DNA from: Tyzzerella sp963558545
GTDB taxonomy: Bacteria > Bacillota > Clostridia > Lachnospirales > CAG-274
DNA: 64,000 nucleotides
Direction: 5' to 3'
Assembly: GCF_963558545.1 (NCBI RefSeq)
Contig: NZ_CAUWHO010000007.1
Location: forward strand, 1-64,000
The position numbers and the translations under genes are program-made. A model generated the notes under the pieces. The model saw only the letters and a program-made list of their open reading frames with translations, searched no databases and was not told the origin of the DNA. Each line of letters opens with the position of its first letter. The first letter of the stretch is position 1. This document shows positions 8,565 through 17,373 of this stretch, piece by piece.

Positions 8565-8876
8565 TTATAAGACAATCTCAAAAGGCCAGTCTACAATGCC
8601 ACCAAATTCTAATACGTTTGTATAGCCTTTTTGTGCCATTATTTGAGAAGCATATTTACTTCTTATACCACTTTTACAATATACAAGTATAGTTTCATCT
8701 TTATCTTTAAAAATTTCTTCTATTTTTTCATCTATTTCATCTAAAGGTAAAAGTATAGCATTATCTATATGAGATTCATTAAATTCTTCTTCCGTTCTTA
8801 CATCTAATATTTTACATTTTTTACTATCCATTATTTTTTTTGCTTCTACAGCATTTATCATTTTAAAACTTTTCAT
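8565..8876 (-). CDS. single-domain rhodanese-like sulfurtransferase
   Basis: A 103-aa rhodanese domain: DVRTEEEFNESHIDNAILLP in the N-terminal half, and the active-site loop CKSGIRS with the catalytic Cys near residue 67. It would carry persulfide sulfur. An upstream in-frame ATG at 8888 exists, but the GGAGG site lies inside those codons, so the start at 8876 (MKSFKM) is chosen. It is the last gene of the minus-strand nadE-xth-rhodanese group. The sulfur acceptor is unknown. Confidence 0.88.
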   Translation of the reverse strand: MKSFKMINAVEAKKIMDSKKCKILDVRTEEEFNESHIDNAILLPLDEIDEKIEEIFKDKDETILVYCKSGIRSKYASQIMAQKGYTNVLEFGGIVDWPFEIVL

Positions 8877-8890
8877 TATTACCTCCATTA

Positions 8891-9646
8891 TTATAAGTTA
8901 ATATCTATGCTTACAGGACAATGGTCTGAGCCAAAAATATCATTATGTATAGTAGCATCTATTAAATTTTCTTTTATGCTATCAGATATTACATAATAAT
9001 CTATACGCCAACCAGCATTTTTTTCACGAGATTTAAAACGGTAGCTCCACCAGCTATAAGCACTTTCCTTTTCTGGATATTTATACCTAAAGGTATCTAT
9101 AAAGCCACTATCTAAGAGATTTTGAAACTTTTCTCTCTCTTCATCAGAAAAACCAGGGTTTTTTCTATTATTTTTAGGATTTTTTAAATCTATCTCTTTA
9201 TGAGCCACGTTTAAATCTCCACAGTATATAACAGGCTTATGTTTATTTAGGTTATTAAGGTGATTTTTTATATCATCTTCCCATTTTATACGATAATCAA
9301 GCCTTTTTAATTCTTCTTGAGAGTTAGGTACATAGGCAGTTACGTAATAAAAATTTTCAAATTCTAATGTAATAAGCCTACCCTCTGTGTTGTGTTCTTC
9401 TATTTCTAAGCCGTATTTAACGCTTATTGGCTCTTTTTTAGAAAAAACAGCAACGCCAGAATATCCTTTCTTTTCGGCATAGTTCCAATACTGGTAATAT
9501 CCATCTAAATTAAGCTCTATTTGTCCTTCTTGTAATTTTGTTTCTTGTACAGAAAAAATATCTGCATTTATACTATTAAAAAAATCTAAAAATCCTTTTG
9601 TTACACAGGCTCTAAGCCCGTTAACATTCCACGATACCATTTTCAT
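8891..9646 (-). CDS. xth: exodeoxyribonuclease III / AP endonuclease
   Basis: Mg-dependent endonuclease/phosphatase-fold enzyme that nicks abasic sites, working downstream of glycosylases such as Ung (also in this window). The 251-aa product opens with MKMVSWNVNGLRA. It has VQETKLQ (metal Glu), YCGDLNVAH and the C-terminal IFGSDHCPV signature with the catalytic His. RBS GGAGGATAAAAA precedes the ATG. It follows nadE by 15 bases and precedes the rhodanese gene by 14, so the three form an operon. Confidence 0.96.
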   Translation of the reverse strand: MKMVSWNVNGLRACVTKGFLDFFNSINADIFSVQETKLQEGQIELNLDGYYQYWNYAEKKGYSGVAVFSKKEPISVKYGLEIEEHNTEGRLITLEFENFYYVTAYVPNSQEELKRLDYRIKWEDDIKNHLNNLNKHKPVIYCGDLNVAHKEIDLKNPKNNRKNPGFSDEEREKFQNLLDSGFIDTFRYKYPEKESAYSWWSYRFKSREKNAGWRIDYYVISDSIKENLIDATIHNDIFGSDHCPVSIDINL

Positions 9647-9661
9647 TTTTTATCCTCCAAA

Positions 9662-11578
9662 CTATAATTCTAAGTTTTTTATACGTTCTAAAAAGCTATT
9701 AAAGCTAGCGTCACTAGGCATTCTAAAATCTCCTCTAGGAGATAAAGATACAGAGCCAACTTTTACACCATCTGGAAGACAAGAGCGTTTAAACTGCTGT
9801 GTAAAAAATCTTATATAAAACTTTTCTAACCACTTTAAAATAGTTTGGTTATTATAAGTATTTTTAAATGCTTTTTTAGCAAGATAATATATTTTTTCTG
9901 GTGTATAATTATATCTTATCATATTGTATAAGAAAAAGTCGTGTAGCTCATAAGGGCCTACTATATCTTCTGTTATTTGAGATATATTACCATTTTGATT
10001 AGGTGGTAAAAGCTCCGGAGATACAGGTGTATTTAATATATCCATTAGTATGTTCTTTAAATTTATATTAGAGTTTTTAGCAAAGTATTCTATTAGATAC
10101 CTTATTAATGTTTTAGGTATAGAACCATTTACACCATACATACTCATATGGTCGCCATTATATGTGGCAAATCCAAGAGCAAGCTCGGATAAATCTCCAG
10201 TACCTATAACTATACCATTATATTTGTTTGATATGTCCATAAGAATTTGCGTTCTTTCTCTAGCTTGGCTATTTTCGTATGTTACATTGTGTACATCAGG
10301 GTTGTGCTTTATATCTTCAAAGTGTTTTAAAACAGCAGCTTTTATATTTATTTCTAAAAGGGTAGTTCCTATAATTTCACATAGCTTTTTAGCATTATTG
10401 TATGTTCTATCTGTTGTGCCAAAGCAAGGCATAGTAACAGTAATTATACCTTTTTTGTCATATCCTAAAAGCTCAAATGTTCTGTTTACAACAATTAATG
10501 CGTGGGTAGAATCTAGCCCACCAGATATTCCAATAACAACATTTTTAATGCCTATATGCTCTATACGTTTTTTTAGCCCATATGCTTGCATATCTATTAT
10601 TTCTTTACATCTTATATCTCTTTTATCCATATCTTTTGGTACAAAAGGCATAGGGTCAACATATCTATCTAAATCGAAAGAGATGTTTTCCATTTTGTAG
10701 GATATTGTATGATAATCTTTAGTTTCAGTTGTTTTGAAAGAGGTGTTTTTTCTTCTTTCACTATTTATATAGTCAAGGTCTATGTCCGAATAAATAATTT
10801 CATTTTTAAACGGTGTACTTTCATTTAAAAGGTTACCATTTTCATATATTAAATTATGTCCAGAAAACACTAAATCTGTTGTAGATTCTCCTTGTCCAGC
10901 ATTAGCATATACATAGGCACAAATACATCTAGCAGATTGGTTTTTTACAAGCTCTTTTCTATATATAGATTTTCCTGCTATTTCGTTACTAGCAGATAAG
11001 TTAAATATAATATTAGTACCATTTAATACATAGTTTGAACTAGGTGGAATAACACTCCACAAGTCTTCGCATATTTCTATTGCAAAAGTAAAGTTTTTTG
11101 TATTTTCTATTTTAAAAATAGTTTTACCAAAGCAAGCTTCGATGCCGTCTAAATTAACAAAATGTTTATTATTATCATCTAAGCTGTTAAAATGTCTTTT
11201 TTCATAAAATTCGTTGTAGTTGGGTATATGTGTTTTTGGGACTATACCTAAAATTTTACCTTTATAAAAACATACAGCACAGTTGTAAAGACTACCTAAA
11301 AACTCTACAGGCATTCCAACTATACAAGTTATGTTTAAGCTTTTAGTTTCTTCTATAATATATTTTAAAGCATTAATACTATCTTGTAGTAAGCTATCTT
11401 GCAAAAATAAATCTGAACAAGTATACCCTGTTATGCAAAGCTCTGGAAAGCATATAATACTTGTTTTATTTTGTTGAGCTTTTTTAATATCTTCTATTAT
11501 ATTTTTAGCATTGTAAAAACAATCAGCAACTTTTATACAAGGTGTAGCAGCAGCTACTCTAACAAATCCATAGTCCAT
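9662..11578 (-). CDS. nadE: glutamine-dependent NAD+ synthetase
   Basis: Makes NAD+ from deamido-NAD+, ATP and glutamine. The 638-aa product is the two-domain form. The N-terminal nitrilase-type glutaminase (about 1-280) has the triad Glu46 (CFPELCITGY), Lys115 (VPKTHIPN) and Cys170 (FAIEICEDLW). The C-terminal synthetase (about 315-638) has the ATP-pyrophosphatase P-loop SGGLDS at 352-357 and GTGDLSELALGFATYNGDH. It is the first gene of the minus-strand group with xth and the rhodanese. RBS AAGGAGATAAATTT supports the ATG at 11578. Confidence 0.97.
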   Translation of the reverse strand: MDYGFVRVAAATPCIKVADCFYNAKNIIEDIKKAQQNKTSIICFPELCITGYTCSDLFLQDSLLQDSINALKYIIEETKSLNITCIVGMPVEFLGSLYNCAVCFYKGKILGIVPKTHIPNYNEFYEKRHFNSLDDNNKHFVNLDGIEACFGKTIFKIENTKNFTFAIEICEDLWSVIPPSSNYVLNGTNIIFNLSASNEIAGKSIYRKELVKNQSARCICAYVYANAGQGESTTDLVFSGHNLIYENGNLLNESTPFKNEIIYSDIDLDYINSERRKNTSFKTTETKDYHTISYKMENISFDLDRYVDPMPFVPKDMDKRDIRCKEIIDMQAYGLKKRIEHIGIKNVVIGISGGLDSTHALIVVNRTFELLGYDKKGIITVTMPCFGTTDRTYNNAKKLCEIIGTTLLEINIKAAVLKHFEDIKHNPDVHNVTYENSQARERTQILMDISNKYNGIVIGTGDLSELALGFATYNGDHMSMYGVNGSIPKTLIRYLIEYFAKNSNINLKNILMDILNTPVSPELLPPNQNGNISQITEDIVGPYELHDFFLYNMIRYNYTPEKIYYLAKKAFKNTYNNQTILKWLEKFYIRFFTQQFKRSCLPDGVKVGSVSLSPRGDFRMPSDASFNSFLERIKNLEL

Positions 11579-11707
11579 AAATTTATCTCCTTATTTAATT
11601 TATTATTTTTATTATACCATAAATAAAATTTTTTAAAATATGTTATTATTGTAGATTTTAATAAAATTGTAAAAATAGGATATATTGTATAAAAAGTAAA
11701 AAAATAT

Positions 11708-11743
11708 TGCATAAAAACCCCTTTATTGATTAATACTAGTATT
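11708..11743 (+). promoter_or_regulatory. putative sporulation-type promoter and palindromic site upstream of spoVT
   Basis: TGCATAA (11708-11714), 17 bases, AATACTA (11732-11738) resembles SigF/SigG promoters (GCATA-N18-CATACTA) with one -10 mismatch. The -10 overlaps a perfect 12-bp palindrome AATACTAGTATT (11732-11743), a possible operator. The rest of the 228-base gap is AT-rich with no other recognised site. In Bacillus, spoVT is SigG-dependent and autorepressed; the match here is by eye. Confidence 0.4.
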
Positions 11744-11806
11744 GTTTAAAACAAATTAAAATTATAAATTTTTATAATATAATTTTAAATATAAGGAGGA
11801 ATTTTT

Positions 11807-12346
11807 TTGAAAGCAACAGGGATAGTAAGACGTATAGATGATTTAGGTAGAGTTGTTATACCAAAGGAAATAAGAAGAACATTAAGAATAAGAGAGGGAG
11901 ACCCTTTAGAAATATTTACAGATAGAGAAGGGGAAATTATATTAAAAAAATATTCTCCAATAGGTGAGCTTGGTAGCTTTTCTAAAGAATATGCAGAAAG
12001 CTTGGCTCAAACAGCAGGGCATATAGCTTGTATAGTAGATAAAGACCATATAATAGCTGTAAGTGGTGGTGGCAAAAAAGAGCTTTTAGAAAAACATATT
12101 AGTAGTGATTTAGAAGAAGTGCTTAACAAAAGGGTAACACATATAGCAAATAGAGATGAAAAAAGCTTTGTATCTATTACAGAAGAAGATAGTGGCATAT
12201 ATAATCACCAATTAATTACACCTATTATATCTGAAGGAGATGTTTTAGGTGCTGTTGTATTATTATCTGGAGATAAAAAAATGGGTGAGGTAGAAGGAAA
12301 GTTAGCCCAAACAGCAGCAGGTTTTTTAGGCAAGCAAATGGAATAA
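11807..12346 (+). CDS. spoVT: stage V sporulation transcriptional regulator SpoVT
   Basis: Forespore regulator that fine-tunes SigG-dependent genes. The 179-aa product has an N-terminal AbrB swapped-hairpin DNA-binding domain (1-50: GIVRRIDDLGRVVIPKEIRR) and a C-terminal GAF-like domain (about 55-178: AGHIACIVDKDHIIAVSGG). The start is TTG at 11807, after AAGGAGGAATTTT, and matches the family N-terminus MKATGIVRR. It is monocistronic, with a strong terminator. With SpoVS, it shows the host sporulates. Confidence 0.95.
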   Translation: MKATGIVRRIDDLGRVVIPKEIRRTLRIREGDPLEIFTDREGEIILKKYSPIGELGSFSKEYAESLAQTAGHIACIVDKDHIIAVSGGGKKELLEKHISSDLEEVLNKRVTHIANRDEKSFVSITEEDSGIYNHQLITPIISEGDVLGAVVLLSGDKKMGEVEGKLAQTAAGFLGKQME

Positions 12347-12348
12347 TT

Positions 12349-12400
12349 AAAATATAAATAGCCTTTCAAATAGTTTATAATGAAAGGCTATTTATATTTT
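12349..12400. terminator. intrinsic terminator after spoVT
   Basis: A perfect 20-bp inverted repeat (12349-12368 with 12381-12400) with a 12-base loop, beginning 2 bases after the spoVT stop. Confidence 0.9.
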
Positions 12401-12456
12401 AAAAGTATAAAATTTACATATATAATTAACTAGTACAAAAAAATATATTTTTTATA

Positions 12457-12485
12457 TTGTATAAATTGTTGAAATTTAGTATAAT
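12457..12485 (+). promoter_or_regulatory. putative promoter of the AbgT-type gene
   Basis: TTGTAT (12457-12462), 17-base spacer, TATAAT (12480-12485), 34 bases upstream of the ATG at 12520. Confidence 0.55.
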
Positions 12486-12519
12486 TATAAAAATAGTATA
12501 TTTATGAAAGGAGAAAACT

Positions 12520-14088
12520 ATGGATAAAGTGAAAAGTAAACAAAATAAGGTATCTTTTTTTAACAAGTTTTTAAATGGTGTTGAGATAGCAGGTAATAAG
12601 TTGCCACACCCTGTAACATTATTTGCAATATTAGCACTTATAATAGTTGTATTATCTGCTATATGCGAAGCTTTTGGAGTTTCTGCAACTGGAGAGATAA
12701 TGAACACTAAAACAATGGAGATAGAAGAAAAAACTATAACAGCAGTTAGTTTGCTAAGTGGAGAAGGTATATCATATATGATAACAAATGCTATATCAAA
12801 CTTTACAGGCTTTGCTCCTCTTGGTGTAGTTTTAGTAACAATGCTTGGTGTTGGCTGTGCAGAGGGTAGTGGATATATTGCTGCTTCTATGAAAAAGCTA
12901 ATATCTAAAACGCCAGCAAGGCTAATAACACCTGTTGTTGTATTTTTAGGAGTTATATCAAATGTAGCATCAGATGTTGGTTATGTTGTATTAGTACCTA
13001 TTGGTGCTATTGTGTTTATGGCATATAAAAGACACCCTTTAGCAGGGCTTGCAGCTGCTTTTGCTGGTGTATCTGGAGGGTTTAGTGCAAATCTTTTAAT
13101 AGGTACAGTAGATGCTCTACTTGCAAGTATAAGCACAGAGGCAGCGGCAATATTAAATCCAACATATGAGGTTGGAGCAACAGCTAACTGGTTTTTTATG
13201 TTTGTATCTACATTTTTAATTGTTATAATAGGGACATTTGTTACAGATAAAATAGTTGAGCCTAGATTGGGTAGCTTTGAAACAACAGATGAAAGCATTG
13301 ACAAAGCAACAGAGCTTACACCAAAAGAAAGTAAAGCTTTAACAGTAGCAAATATATCATTATTAGTATACATATTATTAATTATAATATGGGCTATACC
13401 AAAAAATTCTTTACTTAGAAACCCAGAAAATGGTAGCTTAATATCAAAATCTTTATTAATAAATGGTATTATTGTATTTATAACAATAGGATTTTTTATA
13501 CCTTCTGTTATATATGGTAGAATGTCTGGGACATATAAAAATGAAAAAGATATAGGCAACCAGTTAAGCAAAAATATGGAATCTATGGGCTCATACATTG
13601 CTTTAACATTTGTTGCAGCACAATTTATAAATTATTTTAGCTATACAAATCTTGGAAGCATATTAGCTTTAAAAGGTGCAGACTTTTTAGGTAATATAGG
13701 ATTCACAGGTGCACCTCTTATGATAGTATTTATTTTATTAACAGCATTTATAAATCTTTTTATGGGTTCTGCATCTGCTAAATGGACTATACTTGCACCT
13801 ATATTTATACCTATGTTTATGCAACTTGGATATTCTCCAGAGCTTACACAAGTTGCTTATCGTATAGGAGATTCTACTACTAACATTATTAGTCCACTTA
13901 TGGTGTATTTTGCTATGATAGTTGTATTTGCTAAAAAATATGACAAAAAATCTGGTATAGGTACATTAATATCTATAATGTTGCCATATAGTATAATGTT
14001 TTTGATAGGTTGGACAATATTATTAGTTATATGGATGCTTTTAGGCCTACCTTTAGGACCTGGCGTATCTATGTTTTATCAACATTAA
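12520..14088 (+). CDS. AbgT family transporter
   Basis: A 522-aa polytopic membrane protein of the AbgT family. Members import p-aminobenzoyl-glutamate or export sulfonamide-like compounds. The family hallmarks are present: NKLPHPVTLFAILAL near residue 26, GVISNVASDVGYVVLVPI near 145, HPLAGLAAAFAGVSGGFSAN near 170, and SASAKWTILAPIFIPM near 425. I see about 11-13 hydrophobic helices. It has its own promoter and terminator. No peptidase or folate gene adjoins it, so the substrate cannot be told from context. Confidence 0.92.
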   Translation: MDKVKSKQNKVSFFNKFLNGVEIAGNKLPHPVTLFAILALIIVVLSAICEAFGVSATGEIMNTKTMEIEEKTITAVSLLSGEGISYMITNAISNFTGFAPLGVVLVTMLGVGCAEGSGYIAASMKKLISKTPARLITPVVVFLGVISNVASDVGYVVLVPIGAIVFMAYKRHPLAGLAAAFAGVSGGFSANLLIGTVDALLASISTEAAAILNPTYEVGATANWFFMFVSTFLIVIIGTFVTDKIVEPRLGSFETTDESIDKATELTPKESKALTVANISLLVYILLIIIWAIPKNSLLRNPENGSLISKSLLINGIIVFITIGFFIPSVIYGRMSGTYKNEKDIGNQLSKNMESMGSYIALTFVAAQFINYFSYTNLGSILALKGADFLGNIGFTGAPLMIVFILLTAFINLFMGSASAKWTILAPIFIPMFMQLGYSPELTQVAYRIGDSTTNIISPLMVYFAMIVVFAKKYDKKSGIGTLISIMLPYSIMFLIGWTILLVIWMLLGLPLGPGVSMFYQH

Positions 14089-14093
14089 AATAT

Positions 14094-14137
14094 AAGTATA
14101 AAAAAGGCTTGATTTATATTAAGCCTTTTTTATACTT
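14094..14137. terminator. intrinsic terminator after the AbgT-type gene
   Basis: A perfect 17-bp stem, AAGTATAAAAAAGGCTT (14094-14110) with AAGCCTTTTTTATACTT (14121-14137). Confidence 0.9.
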
Positions 14138-14149
14138 ATTATTAAATAC

Positions 14150-14270
14150 AATTAAGATATGACTTATATTTTTAAAGGGGAAATTATATACGGTTTTTTG
14201 TATTAGTTTTCCTTTTAAAAATATATAGGAATATCTATTTTTGACTACAAAGTATTCAGAACCTTGATTA
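14150..14270 (+). repeat. repeat family B, copy B1
   Basis: An element of about 120 bp between the transporter terminator and aroE. Helix P1 is AGATAT (about 14155) with ATATCT (about 14231). The long helix P2 is TTTTTAAAGGGGAAA (about 14169) with TTTTCCTTTTAAAAA (about 14208), capped by the conserved loop TATACGGTTTTTTGTATTA. Tail helix P3 is TGACTAC-AAA-GTATTCA. Compared with the copies at 22874 and 58240, the arm sequences differ but pairing is kept. It would form the 5' leader of aroE. Confidence 0.75.
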
Positions 14271-14282
14271 ACAGGTAAAGGA

Positions 14283-15140
14283 GTGATTTTTATAGATAAT
14301 TATATTTTAATAGGTAATCCAGTAAAACATAGTATATCACCTATGATACATAACACTTTCTTTAAAGATATGGGATATACCAATAAAAAATATAGTTTAT
14401 TTTTAGTTGAAAAATTAGATAAAAATATAATAGATGATTTTTTTAATAAAAATGTAAAGGGATTAAATGTAACAGTCCCATACAAAATAGATATAATAAA
14501 GTATTTATATAAAATAGATGAGCAAGCTAAAATGATAGGTGCAGTAAATACTTTAAAATATACACAAAATGGATATATAGGATACAATACTGATATAGAT
14601 GGTATGCAAGATACCCTAAAAGAAAATAATATTAATATTAAAGACAAGGTAGTATTAATATTAGGAGCAGGTGGCAGTGGGTATACAGCATCTTTTATGG
14701 CATTAAAAAACAAAGTTAAAAAAATAATTATAGCAAATAGAACTATTGAAAATGCAGTAAAGCTAAAAGAACATATATTAAAATATTATAAAAATGCTAA
14801 TGTAGATATATTTAGTTTAGATAAAGTACACTGTATAGAAAACGTGAATATAATAATTAATACAACGACATTAGGATTTGGAGAAAGCATAGAAAAATCT
14901 CCTTTAGATGAGAGTTTTTTTAAAGATAAAAATATAGAATTTGTATTTGATATAATATACACACCATTTAAAACAAAGCTTCTGCAAATTGTAGAAAAGA
15001 ATAATATTAAATATGCAAATGGATTTTCTATGTTAATATACCAAGCTTTAAAGGCACAGGAAATATGGCAAGATAAGGGTATAGATATGTTATATAAAAT
15101 AAATATTAAAAACAAAATTTTAAGTAATTATAAAAAATAA
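14283..15140 (+). CDS. aroE: shikimate 5-dehydrogenase
   Basis: NADPH-dependent reduction of 3-dehydroshikimate in aromatic amino acid synthesis. The 285-aa product has the substrate site IGNPVKHSISPMIHN (about 10-24), the catalytic Lys in NVTVPYKIDI, GYNTDIDGM, and the nucleotide loop GAGGSGYTAS. The GTG at 14283 overlaps the AAAGGAG Shine-Dalgarno sequence (14277-14283), which is sterically odd. In-frame alternatives at a normal distance are ATT (14286) or ATA (14292), so the real start may be non-canonical. It is preceded by repeat B1 and followed by the promoter of glmM. Confidence 0.93.
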   Translation: MIFIDNYILIGNPVKHSISPMIHNTFFKDMGYTNKKYSLFLVEKLDKNIIDDFFNKNVKGLNVTVPYKIDIIKYLYKIDEQAKMIGAVNTLKYTQNGYIGYNTDIDGMQDTLKENNINIKDKVVLILGAGGSGYTASFMALKNKVKKIIIANRTIENAVKLKEHILKYYKNANVDIFSLDKVHCIENVNIIINTTTLGFGESIEKSPLDESFFKDKNIEFVFDIIYTPFKTKLLQIVEKNNIKYANGFSMLIYQALKAQEIWQDKGIDMLYKINIKNKILSNYKK

Positions 15141-15146
15141 AATATA

Positions 15147-15175
15147 TTGAACAAATTTAATTTAAATGATATAAT
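15147..15175 (+). promoter_or_regulatory. putative promoter of glmM
   Basis: TTGAAC (15147-15152), 17-base spacer, TATAAT (15170-15175), 30 bases before the glmM ATG. Confidence 0.6.
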
Positions 15176-15205
15176 ATACAAAAATTATTTGTTAGGAGGG
15201 AAATA

Positions 15206-16555
15206 ATGGGAAAATATTTTGGGACAGATGGCGTTAGAGGTATTGCAAACGTGGAGCTTACACCAGAGCTTGCCTATAAAATAGGTAGAGCAGGTGCATA
15301 TGTTTTAAGTAAAGAAAATAACCATAAGCCTACTATTATTGTTGGTATGGATACACGTATATCTGGAGATATGCTAGAGGCAAGTCTTATATCTGGTATG
15401 TGCTCTGTGGGAGCTAAAGTTATATCTTTAGGTATTATACCTACACCAGCTATTGCATATCTTGTAAAAAAATATAGTGTAGATGCAGGTGTTATGATTA
15501 GTGCTAGCCATAACCCTTTTCAAGACAACGGTATTAAATTTTTTAATAGTAATGGATTTAAGCTTACAGATAGTGTAGAAGAAGAAATAGAAGATTATAT
15601 AATAAATAAATATGATGATATACCTTATGTACAAGGTAGCGAAGTGGGCTATAAAGAAACTAGAGAAGATGCAATAGAAGATTATATAGACTTTTTAAAA
15701 TCTACAATAGATGTAAATTTTGAGGGAATAGATTTAACAATAGATTGTGCTAATGGTGCAACATATCAAGTAGCACCTATATTGTTTGAAAGTTTAAAAG
15801 CAAATACAAATGTTATATTTAGAGAGCCTAACGGTACAAATATAAATGATAATTGTGGCTCTACACATATGGAAAATTTATGTAAAGAAGTTATAAGTAA
15901 CAAATCTCATATAGGGATAGCATTTGACGGTGATGGGGATAGATGCCTTGTAGTAGATGAAAACGGTAGCATAGTAGATGGTGACGAAATAATGGCTATA
16001 TGTGGTAATTATTTAAAGGAGCAAGGAAAACTAAAAGATAATACTATTGTTGCCACTATTATGAGTAACTTAGGATTATTTATAATGGGAGAAAAAAATA
16101 ACATAAATATTTTAAAAACAAAAGTAGGGGATAGATACGTTTTAGAAGAAATGCTTTTAAATGGGTTTAATTTTGGTGGAGAGCAATCTGGACATATTAT
16201 ATATTTAGACTACAACACAACAGGAGATGGTATACTTACTGCCATTAAGCTTTTAGAAGTTATTAAAACAACTGGCAAAAAATTATCTGAGCTTAGACAA
16301 ATTATAAAAGTTTTACCACAAGTGCTTGTTAATGCTAAGGTTAATAATAAAAATAAATATAACTACCTTGAAAATGAAGATATAAAAAATGCTATAAATA
16401 GTGTTGAAAAAATGTTTGAAGGAAATGGCAGAGTTTTAATAAGACCATCTGGTACAGAGCCTTTAGTAAGGGTTATGATAGAAGGTAGTGACCAAAAATT
16501 ATTAGATGAAGAAGCTAAAAAATTAGCTAAATTAATAGAGGAAAAGTTAAAATAA
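15206..16555 (+). CDS. glmM: phosphoglucosamine mutase
   Basis: Converts glucosamine-6-phosphate to glucosamine-1-phosphate for UDP-GlcNAc and peptidoglycan synthesis. The 449-aa product begins MGKYFGTDGVRG. The phosphoserine loop MISASHNPFQDNG has Ser101. The Mg loop AFDGDGDRCLV is near 241-250, the sugar loop GGEQSGH near 328, and the phosphate-binding RPSGTEPLVRVM near the C-terminus. RBS TTAGGAGGGAAATA supports the ATG. It is monocistronic with its own promoter, followed by a repeat family A cluster instead of a simple terminator. Confidence 0.97.
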   Translation: MGKYFGTDGVRGIANVELTPELAYKIGRAGAYVLSKENNHKPTIIVGMDTRISGDMLEASLISGMCSVGAKVISLGIIPTPAIAYLVKKYSVDAGVMISASHNPFQDNGIKFFNSNGFKLTDSVEEEIEDYIINKYDDIPYVQGSEVGYKETREDAIEDYIDFLKSTIDVNFEGIDLTIDCANGATYQVAPILFESLKANTNVIFREPNGTNINDNCGSTHMENLCKEVISNKSHIGIAFDGDGDRCLVVDENGSIVDGDEIMAICGNYLKEQGKLKDNTIVATIMSNLGLFIMGEKNNINILKTKVGDRYVLEEMLLNGFNFGGEQSGHIIYLDYNTTGDGILTAIKLLEVIKTTGKKLSELRQIIKVLPQVLVNAKVNNKNKYNYLENEDIKNAINSVEKMFEGNGRVLIRPSGTEPLVRVMIEGSDQKLLDEEAKKLAKLIEEKLK

Positions 16556-16643
16556 TGTGTTTAAAGCTAATTTTTTTAATAGGTTATATTCAAAAGTATA
16601 TATAAATGCTTAATTGTATTTAATAAAAATAAGAGAAAAATAA

Positions 16644-16870
16644 AGAGGTTGTAGACAAAATCTACAACCTCTTCAAAAAAATAACAAGTTTATTTTTTTG
16701 AGATAATCTAGAGTAGAAAAGCTGATTTCTTCGCACAAGGGCTAAAGCCCCTTGAAATCTAGCTTTTTACACAATCCGAGGCAAATCCACGTATTGTGAT
16801 TAAAATTTTTATATCCTATAAATAGGATATAAAAATGAAAAAGACTTGATTTAATAATATTTTGGATTCA
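16644..16870 (+). repeat. repeat family A, copy A3 (full length)
   Basis: Modules in order: a perfect 12-bp hairpin AGAGGTTGTAGA/TCTACAACCTCT (16644-16655 with 16661-16672); an A/T hairpin TCAAAAAAATAA/TTATTTTTTTGA; a complex hairpin AAAGCTGATTTC...GAAATCTAGCTTT with inner stem GGGC-TAAA-GCCC (about 16718-16768); CACAAT...ATTGTG (about 16770-16798); ATATCCTATAAATAGGATAT (about 16811-16830); then the 3' end TTTAATAATATTTTGG. No reading frame. It lies between glmM and the convergent NUDIX gene; flanking bases 16556-16643 hold nothing recognised. Confidence 0.82.
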
Positions 16871-16875
16871 ATTAA

Positions 16876-16940
16876 AGAGGTTATAGACAAAATCTACAAC
16901 CTCTTCAAAAAAATAATAAGTTTATTTTTTTTGAGATACT
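16876..16940 (+). repeat. repeat family A, fragment A3b (first two modules only)
   Basis: Joined head-to-tail to the end of copy A3. It repeats the first hairpin (AGAGGTTATAGA...TCTACAACCTCT, 16876-16904) and the A/T hairpin (to about 16938) and then stops. It shows that the 5' pair of modules can exist alone, as in copy A1. Confidence 0.78.
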
Positions 16941-16967
16941 ATAAGAAAATTATCCTATTTTTTGTAT

Positions 16968-17372
16968 CTATACTAGATTAATTGTATCTATTATCCAATT
17001 TGGCAAATCTTTAAAATTTTCATCAACAAAGTAAAAATCACTATGTTCTTGGCTAATTTTAATGCTAGTATTTTTTATATTAACTAAATATGTAATAATA
17101 ACAAGGTGCAAGCCATCTTTTCTTATAACAGATGTAGCATTTAATATTTTTTCTATGTTATTTAATGTTATATTAATCCCTGTTTCTTCGTATACTTCTC
17201 TTATAAGAGCATCTGTTATATTTTCTCCGTATTCTACCCTTCCACCAGGTATATCATATAAATTTGAACTAGCATCATTTTTATTTTCATATTTTGTCTT
17301 TTTTAAAATAAGGTATTTATTACCCGTATTTTTTAAAAGACATTTTACGGCAATAGCAAAACTTTTTTCCAT
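16968..17372 (-). CDS. NUDIX hydrolase
   Basis: A 134-aa NUDIX-fold pyrophosphohydrolase. The complete NUDIX box (G-x5-E-x7-REVxEExGI) lies at about residues 45-67: it starts GGRVEYGEN and ends REVYEETGI. The substrate cannot be told; candidates are damaged nucleotides or nucleotide sugars. ATG at 17372 is used, 1 base after the upstream gene's stop. A TTG at 17387 would add five residues inside the upstream gene. Neither start has a strong ribosome binding site, so it is probably translationally coupled to the nicotinamidase-like gene. Confidence 0.88.
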   Translation of the reverse strand: MEKSFAIAVKCLLKNTGNKYLILKKTKYENKNDASSNLYDIPGGRVEYGENITDALIREVYEETGINITLNNIEKILNATSVIRKDGLHLVIITYLVNIKNTSIKISQEHSDFYFVDENFKDLPNWIIDTINLV

Positions 17373-17373
17373 A

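Noticed and set aside
10050..10700. Long plus-strand frame of 216 codons inside nadE
   Set aside because: It is antisense to a clear NAD synthetase domain and has no ribosome binding site; its hydrophobic composition reflects the complement of nadE codons.
12981..13598. 205-codon minus-strand frame within the AbgT-type gene
   Set aside because: Antisense shadow of a membrane protein gene; no start signals.
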